Source of the DNA: Syntrophales bacterium | GTDB lineage: Bacteria; Desulfobacterota; Syntrophia; Syntrophales; UBA2210 | Direction: 5' to 3' | DNA length: 15,844 nucleotides | NCBI GenBank assembly: GCA_030655735.1 | Contig: JAUSPK010000119.1 | Coordinates: forward strand, 1 to 15,844 | Part shown: in pieces, positions 1 to 6,819 of the stretch | Layout of the letters: each line of letters starts with the position of its first letter | How positions within the stretch are numbered: position 1 is the stretch's first letter | Notes under the pieces: generated by a model | Told to the model about the DNA's origin: nothing | The model's input: only the letters and a program-made list of their open reading frames with translations | The model's database searches: none | Position numbers and translations under genes: made by a program

Positions 1-21
1 CTTTAGCCTTCAGCCTACCCA
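1..21. repeat. Short heptamer repeat at the window edge
   Basis: Immediately downstream of plsB the plus strand begins with CTTTAGC CTTCAGC CTACCCA. That is two near-identical 7-mers and a weaker third, which read GGCTGAA/GGCTAAA-like on the minus strand. The tract is cut by the window boundary, so its true length is unknown. It may be the end of a longer intergenic tandem array, or chance. No terminator for plsB is visible in the 30 bases present. Confidence 0.3.
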
Positions 22-30
22 CCTAATCAG

Positions 31-2634
31 TTATCTCATAAACTTGAACAACTTCCGCCTGAGGGACTCCAGGAGCCCCCTGTCAGCCAGGGAAAAGGTC
101 CGTACGCCTTCGCCGTCCCCCTCACTGGACATCGCTATTGCGCCATAGTCCATAAGAAACTTAAGGGCGTTTTTGTAATTGGACTGGGAGATGGCCTCTG
201 TCTTGGAGACCTCTCCCTTCTTGTACATTTTTACGCCGAGCTTATAAATCCTTTTTATAAGATCTTTCTCCAGTCTTCCCCTGTTTTTCAGATATGCGCA
301 TCCCCTGGACGCGATCCAGTAAGACTCAAGATAATTTTGTACCAGCCCGGCGAATGACGGGAGAGATGTCCTCCCCTTACCGGTCACCTCTATGGAGGCC
401 GACCCGTCGGCGCCTTCATGAAGGGTTATCATACCCCTGTCGCGTGCGTATGACACAACCCTCTGAACCTCTTCACGATCATCGACCTTGTTGTCATATA
501 TAAATTCGTCCATGAACAGGGCCTTGAAGAAGTTGTAGTCTTCCATCACCTCGGAAAGGGATATACTAGTGCGGGAACCGGAGAGAATAGAGATAGACAC
601 AAAAGAGAAAGAGACAAAGGAGTGGAGTATATTGTTCTTGTAATACTCGATATTCGGCCTCCTGTTCTCATCCACGGAGTATATCGTCTCGGCAAGTTCA
701 TCTTCCTCATCCTCCTCTTCGGGCCCCATCCGAGATATAAACCCCGATGACTCAAACATCCCAAGGGCATCGACCACGGCCCTTTCCCTGTTGACAAAGG
801 TGGACGAAAACCTCACGCCCCGGAAATCGAGATAATCATAAAATGCATTGAGGATCTCCATCAGATCATCATGGGATATCCCCCTTCGATAGTAGGACAG
901 GAGCCCCGCGGCTACCAGAGAAAAGGGCGTCACTACGGACACCTTGTTTATCTCATTAACAACCTCATACCCCATTCTTCTATACAGGATCCTTCTCTCC
1001 GAAAGGGTCATCTCCTCAATGGGGATCTCCTGTGAAGCCAGGTACGACTTGAGTAGCATCGGCTCCCCCACGTTCATGTAAACACCCCCGTAGCGTTTCT
1101 TGAGGATATTGACACTCTTGAACAGGGTTGACACCTTTTCCTTTTCCTTGCTGCCCCCTTCCAGTTCTTTCAGATAAGACTTTTCTTCCACAATCCTGTC
1201 GTATCCGATGAAAACCGGAATGATGGCCAGATCATCAAAGCCTGCTTCCCTGTAGGCCTGCATGATCATGGAGAAAAGACCGTATTTCGGCATTACCATC
1301 TTCCCGGTACGGCTCCTTCCCCCTTCAATAAAGAATTCTATGGGGAACCCCTCCGCGAGGAGTGTCTTAACGTATTTGGCAAGGGCCTCTCCGTACAGGG
1401 CGTTGCCACCGATCGACCTTCTGATAAAGAAGGCTCCAAAATTTCTGAAAAAGTGTCCCAGCGGCCAGAAGCTGAGATTGACCCCGGCGGCAATAAAGGG
1501 AAGTTGTATATTGTTGTAATAAAAGACATAGTGAATCAGGAGATAGTCCATGTGACTTCGATGACACGGTATCACGACAAAGGGCATCTTCTTGGAGACC
1601 TCTCTCATCCGTGAAAGGCCCTCCTTGTCCACGATCACGCCGTCATATATATTGTTCCATAACCAGGTAAGTATCCTGTCCATGAATCCCACGTACGTGT
1701 CATTATACCCGGCGGCTATCTCAAGCAGATACCCCTTGGCCCTGTCAACGATGGTGCCGTACCCCTCCTTTCCGGTTGCGGCCATTTCCTCCATGAGCCG
1801 TATCAATCCCGGGTCTCTCAGGGCTATTCCAGCTATCTCCTCCCGCGACTTGAGGACAGGCCCGACAATGGCCCTCTTTTCCTCATCAATCCTGTCTATG
1901 AGCTCCCGTCTCAGGAGATAGCTGATGGCCTCTATGGACTTGCCGCTGTGGATCTCCAGAAACTCCGAAAGATCCACGGGTTGAGAGGACACGACAAAGG
2001 CCTTGCGGTACTGTCTGAAGAAGTTTATCACCCTCCGCAGCGTTCCCGGATTTTCGGTCTCACCGAACAGCAGGGCCGCCAGGCTCTTGTCCTTTTTCTC
2101 CCGTCTACGCCCGTATGCGACAAGCTGCGGCACAAGAAAAACAGGGATATCCATCTCCCTTTGCGCATCAATCAACTGCCCTAAGGGCTCCTTCACACTC
2201 CTGCCCCCGATAAACTCAGAGCCCCGGAGGTACACCACGGAGCTTTTTCCCTTTTTCGTTATCCTTTTCAGATATTCATTCTTGAAGGGATTGTGAAAAA
2301 ATTGCGAGATGATCGCCCTAAAGGCAGCCCGAAAGGGTTGCCAGAGAAGCATGTTAATGCCATGACAATAAACGGGCCTTTGAACGTCCCCTCTGGTCAA
2401 GACGTTCCGAAGTATCAGGCAGTTGAGCTGGCTCTGGTTCTTCAGGGCGTGTACAACCACCCCCTTCCCCGAGAGATCCTTCAGCTTGTCCAGATCTTGT
2501 TCGTCCGCTTTTGCCTTGGACAGTGCCCTACCCAGGATTCGAAACAGGGGGGATTTCTTCTCTTCATACAGGAGGCCGCTGTAATATTCCCCTACCCGCC
2601 TCCCGAACACTCTCCACTTAGATTTACCTACCAT
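31..2634 (-). CDS. plsB: Glycerol-3-phosphate 1-O-acyltransferase PlsB
   Basis: This enzyme acylates sn-glycerol-3-phosphate at position 1 from acyl-ACP or acyl-CoA, the first step of phospholipid synthesis, at the inner membrane. At 867 residues it is somewhat longer than E. coli PlsB (about 807). All four GPAT motifs are visible: HRSHMD (H358-X4-D363, catalytic), GAFFIRRS at 400-407, FIEGGRSRTGK at about 435-445 (phosphate binding), and PVFIGYD at 473-479. The long N- and C-terminal extensions around the acyltransferase core fit PlsB, not the smaller PlsC or PlsY families. The ATG at 2632-2634 has a weak AGAGAG upstream. It starts 28 nt after ptsI, so it is probably the last gene of the EIID-ptsH-ptsI-plsB transcript. 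The PTS linkage is unusual; the family assignment is secure. Confidence 0.96.
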   Translation of the reverse strand: MVGKSKWRVFGRRVGEYYSGLLYEEKKSPLFRILGRALSKAKADEQDLDKLKDLSGKGVVVHALKNQSQLNCLILRNVLTRGDVQRPVYCHGINMLLWQPFRAAFRAIISQFFHNPFKNEYLKRITKKGKSSVVYLRGSEFIGGRSVKEPLGQLIDAQREMDIPVFLVPQLVAYGRRREKKDKSLAALLFGETENPGTLRRVINFFRQYRKAFVVSSQPVDLSEFLEIHSGKSIEAISYLLRRELIDRIDEEKRAIVGPVLKSREEIAGIALRDPGLIRLMEEMAATGKEGYGTIVDRAKGYLLEIAAGYNDTYVGFMDRILTWLWNNIYDGVIVDKEGLSRMREVSKKMPFVVIPCHRSHMDYLLIHYVFYYNNIQLPFIAAGVNLSFWPLGHFFRNFGAFFIRRSIGGNALYGEALAKYVKTLLAEGFPIEFFIEGGRSRTGKMVMPKYGLFSMIMQAYREAGFDDLAIIPVFIGYDRIVEEKSYLKELEGGSKEKEKVSTLFKSVNILKKRYGGVYMNVGEPMLLKSYLASQEIPIEEMTLSERRILYRRMGYEVVNEINKVSVVTPFSLVAAGLLSYYRRGISHDDLMEILNAFYDYLDFRGVRFSSTFVNRERAVVDALGMFESSGFISRMGPEEEDEEDELAETIYSVDENRRPNIEYYKNNILHSFVSFSFVSISILSGSRTSISLSEVMEDYNFFKALFMDEFIYDNKVDDREEVQRVVSYARDRGMITLHEGADGSASIEVTGKGRTSLPSFAGLVQNYLESYWIASRGCAYLKNRGRLEKDLIKRIYKLGVKMYKKGEVSKTEAISQSNYKNALKFLMDYGAIAMSSEGDGEGVRTFSLADRGLLESLRRKLFKFMR

Positions 2635-2662
2635 GATCTCTCTTTATCTACCCGCCTCACCC

Positions 2663-4459
2663 TCAGCTGACCTGCCAGGTAACGGGACAGCATTCCGGGA
2701 ATCTCCGAATCATGTAATCCCTCACATATTGTTCGATCTCGCGAGCCGTCGAAAAGGGCATAACCGTTTCCAGCAGTTCTTTCGATTCACTGACCGTCGA
2801 ATTGCGGATTATTTTCTTGACGCGGGGTATCGCCAGAGGGGTCATACTCAGTCCATCAAGTTCAAGACCCAAAAGAATGGGCGTGCACAGGGGGTCACCG
2901 GCCATCTCACCGCACATGGCAACCTTTATACCGGCCTTGTGCCCCGCATCAACAACCTGTCTGAGCATCATCAGTACGGCGGGGTGAAGGGGTTCATAGA
3001 GATAGGTAACCCGCTCGTTCACCCGGTCAATCGCAAGCGCGTATTGTATCAAATCATTGGTGCCGATACTGAAGAAATCCACTTTCTCCGCCAGTCTATC
3101 GGCCAGAATCACCGCAGAGGGAACCTCTATCATAATCCCTATCTTTATATCTTCATCAATGGGAATTCCACCCGATACCAATTCCTCCTTTACCTCATCG
3201 ATGATTTTCCTGGCATCCACAATCTCCTGGATGCCGGAAATCATGGGAAGCAGGATGCCGGTATTGCCGTAGGCACTGGCGCGTAGTATAGCCCTCAGCT
3301 GTACCTTGAAGAGTTCCACCTCCTTGAGACAGAAGCGTATCGCCCTCAGACCCATCACCGGGTTTATCTCTTCGGCCAGGCCGGCATCGGAGATAAATTT
3401 ATCACCCCCCAGATCAAAGGTTCTGATGGTTGCCCACTTGATTCCCTCCCCCTCTATCACCTTCTTATAATTTAAAAAGTGCTCTTCTTCGGTGGGAAGC
3501 GCCTTCCTGTTGATATAGATAAATTCCGTCCGGTACAGACCCACACCATTGGCCCCGTGGAAAACCGCCGATGGTATCTCTTCGACAAACTCTATGTTCG
3601 CCCCTACACCCACACCATGACCATCCGCCGTCACAGCGGGAAGGTGGGCGTCCTTGATCATATCCTCTTCCATTGCGAGGTAGTGCCGCTTTTTGTCCTC
3701 GTACCTCTTTATCACCTCCGGATCGGGATTGACGATAACAACACCCGCCGTCCCGTCAACGATGATGACATCACCGGTGCTCACCTCTGCGGTAACCTTT
3801 TCCAGCCCGACAACCGCCGGGATCCCTATCGATTTTGCCACGATCGCGGTATGAGAAGTCTTTCCGCCCATGTCTGTGGCAAAGCCCAGGATCTTCCGGG
3901 TCGCCATCTGAACCGTATCGGCCGGCGAGAGATCTCTCGCGATAATGACAACCTCCCCCTCGATATCGGAGATCTTTTCATGCATCTTCCCGGACAGATT
4001 CCTCAGTATCCTCTGCCCCACATACTCCAGATCCCTGATACGCTCCCGCAGATACCCGTCTTCTATCTTGTCAAATATCTCCCGGTGACTGGAGATCGTC
4101 ATCTTCAAGGCCCATTCGGCGTTAACCCGATGTTCCTCTATATTTTTTAGGGTACTTGCGACAAACGTCTTGTCCTCGAGTATCATGATATAGACATCGA
4201 TAAGGAGCGGGCCTACCCCCTTGCGATCACCAATGCCCTTCTTTACATCCTTCTTTATATCCAGCAATTCCCTCTTCGAGTCCTTGAGGGCCCTCTTGTA
4301 CCGCTTTATCTCCCTGGAGACAAAGCGGCCATTATCCAATTTATAGAGCGTTTCCTTGATATCCTGGTGATTCAAGGCATAAGCTCTCCCAATCACGATA
4401 CCAGGAGACACCCCGATACCCCTCAGGGCGGCTATTGTCTTCAGTTCATTCTCGCTCAA
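2663..4459 (-). CDS. ptsI: PTS Enzyme I (phosphoenolpyruvate-protein phosphotransferase)
   Basis: Enzyme I is the cytoplasmic protein that takes phosphate from PEP and passes it to HPr, starting the PTS relay. It has 598 residues; E. coli EI has 575. The phospho-histidine motif GGKTSHTAIVAKS is present with the active-site His at 203. The PEP-binding barrel shows GVGLYRTEF (305-313), IEVPSA (444-449) and the catalytic Cys516 in MCGEMAGDP, so it should be fully active. The start is a TTG (4457-4459) placed directly after the TAA of ptsH, with GGAG 8 nt upstream inside the end of ptsH. Translation is therefore probably coupled to HPr. It ends 28 nt before plsB. The closing segment (about 575-598) is not part of the recognisable core. 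Confidence 0.97.
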   Translation of the reverse strand: MSENELKTIAALRGIGVSPGIVIGRAYALNHQDIKETLYKLDNGRFVSREIKRYKRALKDSKRELLDIKKDVKKGIGDRKGVGPLLIDVYIMILEDKTFVASTLKNIEEHRVNAEWALKMTISSHREIFDKIEDGYLRERIRDLEYVGQRILRNLSGKMHEKISDIEGEVVIIARDLSPADTVQMATRKILGFATDMGGKTSHTAIVAKSIGIPAVVGLEKVTAEVSTGDVIIVDGTAGVVIVNPDPEVIKRYEDKKRHYLAMEEDMIKDAHLPAVTADGHGVGVGANIEFVEEIPSAVFHGANGVGLYRTEFIYINRKALPTEEEHFLNYKKVIEGEGIKWATIRTFDLGGDKFISDAGLAEEINPVMGLRAIRFCLKEVELFKVQLRAILRASAYGNTGILLPMISGIQEIVDARKIIDEVKEELVSGGIPIDEDIKIGIMIEVPSAVILADRLAEKVDFFSIGTNDLIQYALAIDRVNERVTYLYEPLHPAVLMMLRQVVDAGHKAGIKVAMCGEMAGDPLCTPILLGLELDGLSMTPLAIPRVKKIIRNSTVSESKELLETVMPFSTAREIEQYVRDYMIRRFPECCPVTWQVS

Positions 4460-4729
4460 TTACTCTTCTCCAAATTTATCTTCTATGAGTTTTTCGAGCT
4501 CCCGCATGACATCATCCGCATCAATACCTTGAGCCTCAACGGTGAGGCGACTTCCCATGGGACATGCAAGGGTGAGTATCTCGAGGATACTCTTGCCGTC
4601 AATCTTTTCTCCGTCTTTCGCAAGAAAAACATTCGATTCATACTTGTTCAATACACCCACTATCTTGGCGGCGGCCCTGGCGTGAAGTCCCAGTTTATTT
4701 TTCAGGGTGAATGCCTTTGTTCTCTTCAT
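4460..4729 (-). CDS. ptsH: PTS phosphocarrier protein HPr
   Basis: HPr is a small cytoplasmic protein that carries phosphate from EI to EIIA domains. The 89 residues match the family length. The active-site motif GLHARAAA is present with His16 (His15 of the classical numbering) followed by Arg18. A serine, Ser47, sits in DGKSILEIL at the place of the regulatory Ser46 that HPr kinase/phosphorylase modifies, so two-way control by HprK is possible; no hprK gene is in the window. The ATG at 4727-4729 starts one base after the EIID stop codon, and only a weak GGTGG-type Shine-Dalgarno is visible, which suggests translational coupling. The neighbours are EIID upstream and EI downstream. Confidence 0.97.
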   Translation of the reverse strand: MKRTKAFTLKNKLGLHARAAAKIVGVLNKYESNVFLAKDGEKIDGKSILEILTLACPMGSRLTVEAQGIDADDVMRELEKLIEDKFGEE

Positions 4730-4730
4730 A

Positions 4731-5459
4731 CTACACTACCACCACAAAAAAGAGCGCCGCCGCATACAGCACTGCGAGAGAGGATATTCCTCTGCCCACC
4801 AACCATGAGCACAAAAGGACAAGGGCAAGGGTTCCCCCCAGCGCTAAGCCCCAGGCAAGATTCGCAAGCGGAAGAGAGGAATCCACAAAGACCGCACCCA
4901 AAAGGGCAAGCAAGATCGTAGTACCCCACTTGAGTACCTTTGTTTTGTAAGGCAGAGCTATCCTTCCCAGAAAACCGACACCACCCTGCCCATCCCGATA
5001 ACCCTCAATAAATCCCTTCAAGCGTATCCACAGATGGATAGAATTGTATGCCAACAGAAAAAACAGGGGGGCAATGACCAACCCCTCGAGCGCAAGGATA
5101 ACCCCGGCCACCGACGAGAACGGTCTGAGCCCTCCCCAGAAAAAGGGATCACCCATTGCGGCATAGGGGGCCATCAGTGCCTCTTTGCGGCGAGTTGCCT
5201 CCGAATGGCCGCTACTTCCTCCCGTTTCCTCCTCCAGTCTGGCCACAGAAGCTATGATCGCTCCCGTCAGATACGGATGAGAACTGAACGGGTGCATGTG
5301 CCGCGCCAGTACCCCGGAGATCCATTTTTTGTTTCTTCCGGATCTGACCAAGGGAATCAGGGAATAGGCAAATCCCACATTCTGCATCCCCCGGAAACTC
5401 CATGAAGATTGGATGGATAGAGACCTCAAGAACATTCCTGTCAGGTCACTCTTCTTCAT
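4731..5459 (-). CDS. PTS mannose/fructose/sorbose-family EIID component
   Basis: This is the IID membrane subunit of mannose-family PTS permeases, which normally works with IIC in the inner membrane and with soluble IIA and IIB. The 242-residue product starts with the family signature: a KKSDLTGMFLRS lead-in, then SSWSFRGMQNVGFAYSLIP. It continues with HPYLTGAIIA, MGDPFFWGGLRP and an HLWIRLKGFIEGY region. Hydrophobic membrane segments lie at about 116-138, 200-222 and 224-242. I chose the ATG at 5457-5459 because the family N-terminus begins there and AGAGGG lies upstream. The frame stays open to 5579 and an ATG at 5502-5504 is possible, but that extra sequence is Arg-rich and not IID-like. 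No IIC, IIB or IIA partner is encoded nearby, which is odd for a family that needs all four. Confidence 0.9.
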   Translation of the reverse strand: MKKSDLTGMFLRSLSIQSSWSFRGMQNVGFAYSLIPLVRSGRNKKWISGVLARHMHPFSSHPYLTGAIIASVARLEEETGGSSGHSEATRRKEALMAPYAAMGDPFFWGGLRPFSSVAGVILALEGLVIAPLFFLLAYNSIHLWIRLKGFIEGYRDGQGGVGFLGRIALPYKTKVLKWGTTILLALLGAVFVDSSLPLANLAWGLALGGTLALVLLCSWLVGRGISSLAVLYAAALFFVVVV

Positions 5460-5550
5460 TCTACGCAGCCCTCTTCTGTGCCCTGAAAACCTTCTCACCA
5501 GCATCCCCTGGGACGGAATGTAAGTAACATGTTTAGCAGATTCGGTCAAT

Positions 5551-5556
5551 ATTATA
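5551..5556 (-). promoter_or_regulatory. Candidate -10 element for the EIID-ptsHI-plsB operon
   Basis: The minus strand reads TATAAT exactly, about 92 nt upstream of the EIID start codon. At 17 bp spacing the -35 region is not recognisable (GTGGGA-like), so this would be a weak or activator-dependent sigma-70 promoter. It is the best placed candidate in the divergent intergenic region. I did not find a convincing sigma-54 GG/GC pair there. Confidence 0.35.
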
Positions 5557-5588
5557 TGGTTTTTACAGCCCCCTCCCACATTTTTTTA

Positions 5589-5617
5589 TTGACACGACAT
5601 TTTTTATCTGGTACGAA
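5589..5617 (+). promoter_or_regulatory. Candidate sigma-70 promoter toward the PxxKW gene
   Basis: A perfect TTGACA (5589-5594) is followed at 17 bp by TACGAA (5612-5617), a poor -10 box. Transcription would start near 5624 and run rightward into the terminator-like hairpin at 5649-5684 and then the cysteine-rich gene at 5725. Support is limited to the -35 match and the position. Confidence 0.4.
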
Positions 5618-5648
5618 GCGCGCCAGTCTATTCGGAGCATTTGCAACG

Positions 5649-5684
5649 ATCGGGACGATGCAGTACGACGGCCCGATTTTTTTT
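5649..5684 (+). terminator. Intrinsic terminator or attenuator upstream of the PxxKW gene
   Basis: ATCGGG (5649-5654) pairs with CCCGAT (5672-5677) and is followed by an unbroken run of eight T residues (5677-5684). Inside the stem, CG/CG can pair past an A-G mismatch. This has the form of a rho-independent terminator on the plus strand. It sits between the promoter candidate and the start codon of the next plus-strand gene, where it could end a short RNA of about 60 nt or attenuate the downstream gene. Confidence 0.55.
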
Positions 5685-5724
5685 GTCCGATACACACTCA
5701 ATCAAAAAAAGGGGGACGGTTCCC

Positions 5725-6006
5725 ATGCTTTGCCAAACTGTTAAAGAAGGTTTTGAATGTGTCTTTATGAGCAAAAAAGGATGTAATTTTAATGGAGGTA
5801 GTTGCCATCCGATCACTGAAAAATGTGAAGGATGCGGCAGGTGCGTTGAATATTCTTCCGTCAAATATTGCATGATGTACCCTGATCCCACTGGGAAATG
5901 GAATGTAGGTGGATGTCCGTCAGCGACACACATAGAAAAGGGCGCCGCTGCAACGGCCCAAAAAATAAACCCATTGAAGGCATCGAAAAGAGGATCAAGA
6001 AGGTAA
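5725..6006 (+). CDS. PxxKW-type cysteine-rich small protein
   Basis: A 93-residue soluble protein with no signal peptide and nine cysteines in its first 64 residues (C3, C12, C20, C27, C34, C37, C40, C49, C64). It carries NGGSCHP, CEGCGRC and the PTGKW (55-59) motif that names the PxxKW family, and ends in NPLKASKRGSRR. As I recall the family, it is found mainly in Deltaproteobacteria and has no known function; the cysteine spacing suggests metal or Fe-S binding, which is inference. I chose the ATG at 5725 because the family-like sequence begins there, although the frame is open from 5641. A GGGGGA lies upstream and may be partly hidden by pairing with TTCCC next to the ATG. It is the only clear plus-strand gene, and it is visibly more A+T-rich than its neighbours. 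Confidence 0.8.
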   Translation: MLCQTVKEGFECVFMSKKGCNFNGGSCHPITEKCEGCGRCVEYSSVKYCMMYPDPTGKWNVGGCPSATHIEKGAAATAQKINPLKASKRGSRR

Positions 6007-6051
6007 CACTCCTCGTAGCAAAACCCCGTTATAAGCCCTGAAAAGTTCTAG

Positions 6052-6068
6052 GGATGAGTCCCTCATCC
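6052..6068. other. Perfect 7-bp hairpin downstream of the PxxKW gene
   Basis: GGATGAG (6052-6058) and CTCATCC (6062-6068) form a perfect inverted repeat with a 3-nt loop and no U-tract. It lies between the PxxKW stop codon and the terminator. It may be a protein-binding palindrome or an RNA 3-prime stabiliser; the function is unknown. Confidence 0.35.
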
Positions 6069-6085
6069 ACTGCGGGTGCGTACGC

Positions 6086-6115
6086 AAAAAAGCCGGCTCA
6101 AAAAACCGGCTTTTT
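6086..6115. terminator. Bidirectional intrinsic terminator
   Basis: AAAAAGCCGG (6087-6096) is the exact reverse complement of CCGGCTTTTT (6106-6115), with a 9-nt loop. A T-run follows the stem on the plus strand, and an A-run precedes it, giving a U-tract on the minus strand too. It lies between two convergent genes, PxxKW (plus) and the MerR regulator (minus). It therefore should end both transcripts, including the long thrS-to-merR transcript. Confidence 0.85.
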
Positions 6116-6147
6116 CATGTACATCCCTTGAGAATTACCAGCACCGT

Positions 6148-6474
6148 TCAACTGATAATTTCTCTTATTTCTTTCAGTCCCTTTTTTATGTCCGCCAGTC
6201 TGCCATTCGCGCTAGGGGAAGGCTCCTCTCCCTTGTTGCTACTGGCCAAGCGCTTCCTGGCTCCGGCTATAGTAAACATCTCTTCATACAGGAGTGCTTT
6301 GATCTCCAACAACTGCTCGACGTCTTTCCTCCGGTAAAGGCGCTGGTCCGATCTCGTCCGCACCGGCCTCACCGTCTTGAATTCCGACTCCCAGTACCTG
6401 ACAACGTACGGCTCCACTCCCAGTATCCTGCCGACCTCGCCGATACGGAAATAATTCTTGTCAGGAATAACCAT
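6148..6474 (-). CDS. MerR-family transcriptional regulator
   Basis: A DNA-binding protein of 108 residues with the MerR winged-helix domain at the N-terminus. The recognition helices are at about 9-28 (FRIGEVGRILGVEPYVVRYWE) and the wing is at about 41-55, with DQRLYRRKDVEQL. A helical coiled segment follows, and there is no cysteine-rich or ligand-binding C-terminal domain, so no inducer can be predicted. The ATG at 6472-6474 gives the usual IPDK-YFRIGEV start but lacks a good Shine-Dalgarno. A TTG at 6505-6507 would add 11 residues and has GAAGAG only just upstream. It follows ihfA by 45 nt and is the last gene before the bidirectional terminator, a position such a regulator commonly holds after ihfA in this phylum. 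Its target is unknown. Confidence 0.88.
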   Translation of the reverse strand: MVIPDKNYFRIGEVGRILGVEPYVVRYWESEFKTVRPVRTRSDQRLYRRKDVEQLLEIKALLYEEMFTIAGARKRLASSNKGEEPSPSANGRLADIKKGLKEIREIIS

Positions 6475-6519
6475 AATAGGGAACCCGCAAAATCCGAGAC
6501 AAGACAACTCTTCAGATGA

Positions 6520-6795
6520 TCATCCGTTGAGCGCTTTTTTCAACACCTGGCTTGATTTAAAGGTCAAAACTTTTCTGGCCGATATTTCGATCTCCTTACC
6601 GGTCTGCGGGTTTCTTCCTCTGCGGGCTGTTTTTTCTCTGATACTTAATTTGCCAAACCCGGAGATTTTGACGTCTTCACCCCCGGCGAGGGTATCCTTG
6701 ATGATGTCGAACACCGACTCTACAAAGCGTGCCGCATCGCTCTTCGAGATACCTATCTTCTCATGCACATTTCTTATGATATCAGCTTTTGTCAT
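6520..6795 (-). CDS. ihfA: Integration host factor subunit alpha
   Basis: A 91-residue DNA-bending protein of the HU/IHF family, which forms the alpha/beta IHF heterodimer. The N-terminus MTKADIIRNVHEK, the GEDVKISGFGKLSIREK core and the DNA-intercalating arm RRGRNPQTGKEIEI (with Pro at about position 62) all match IhfA. Its position directly after pheT is the same as in E. coli and most proteobacteria, which supports alpha over HU or IHF-beta. It starts 24 nt after pheT behind a strong GGGAGGG. It is probably co-transcribed with pheST and the MerR gene. Confidence 0.95.
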   Translation of the reverse strand: MTKADIIRNVHEKIGISKSDAARFVESVFDIIKDTLAGGEDVKISGFGKLSIREKTARRGRNPQTGKEIEISARKVLTFKSSQVLKKALNG

Positions 6796-6819
6796 CTCAT
6801 CCCTCCCTCGCTATGATAT

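Noticed and set aside
3479..4150. A 223-codon open frame on the plus strand inside ptsI
   Set aside because: Antisense to a complete Enzyme I with intact His203 and Cys516 sites; no ribosome-binding site or family signature.
5460..5579. A 40-residue N-terminal extension of EIID
   Set aside because: The added residues are Arg- and Gly-rich and unlike the family, and they would cover the leader after the TATAAT box. The family N-terminus begins at the ATG at 5457-5459.
5529..5744. A 71-codon plus-strand frame overlapping the start of the PxxKW gene
   Set aside because: It spans the candidate promoter and terminator, has no family pattern, and its tail only reads the repeat-like GGGGGACGGTTCCC bases in another frame.
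6007..6085. A tRNA gene after merR, which I half expected at this place in the cluster
   Set aside because: Neither strand shows a TTCRANNC T-loop or a closing acceptor stem; only a simple hairpin and the terminator are present.
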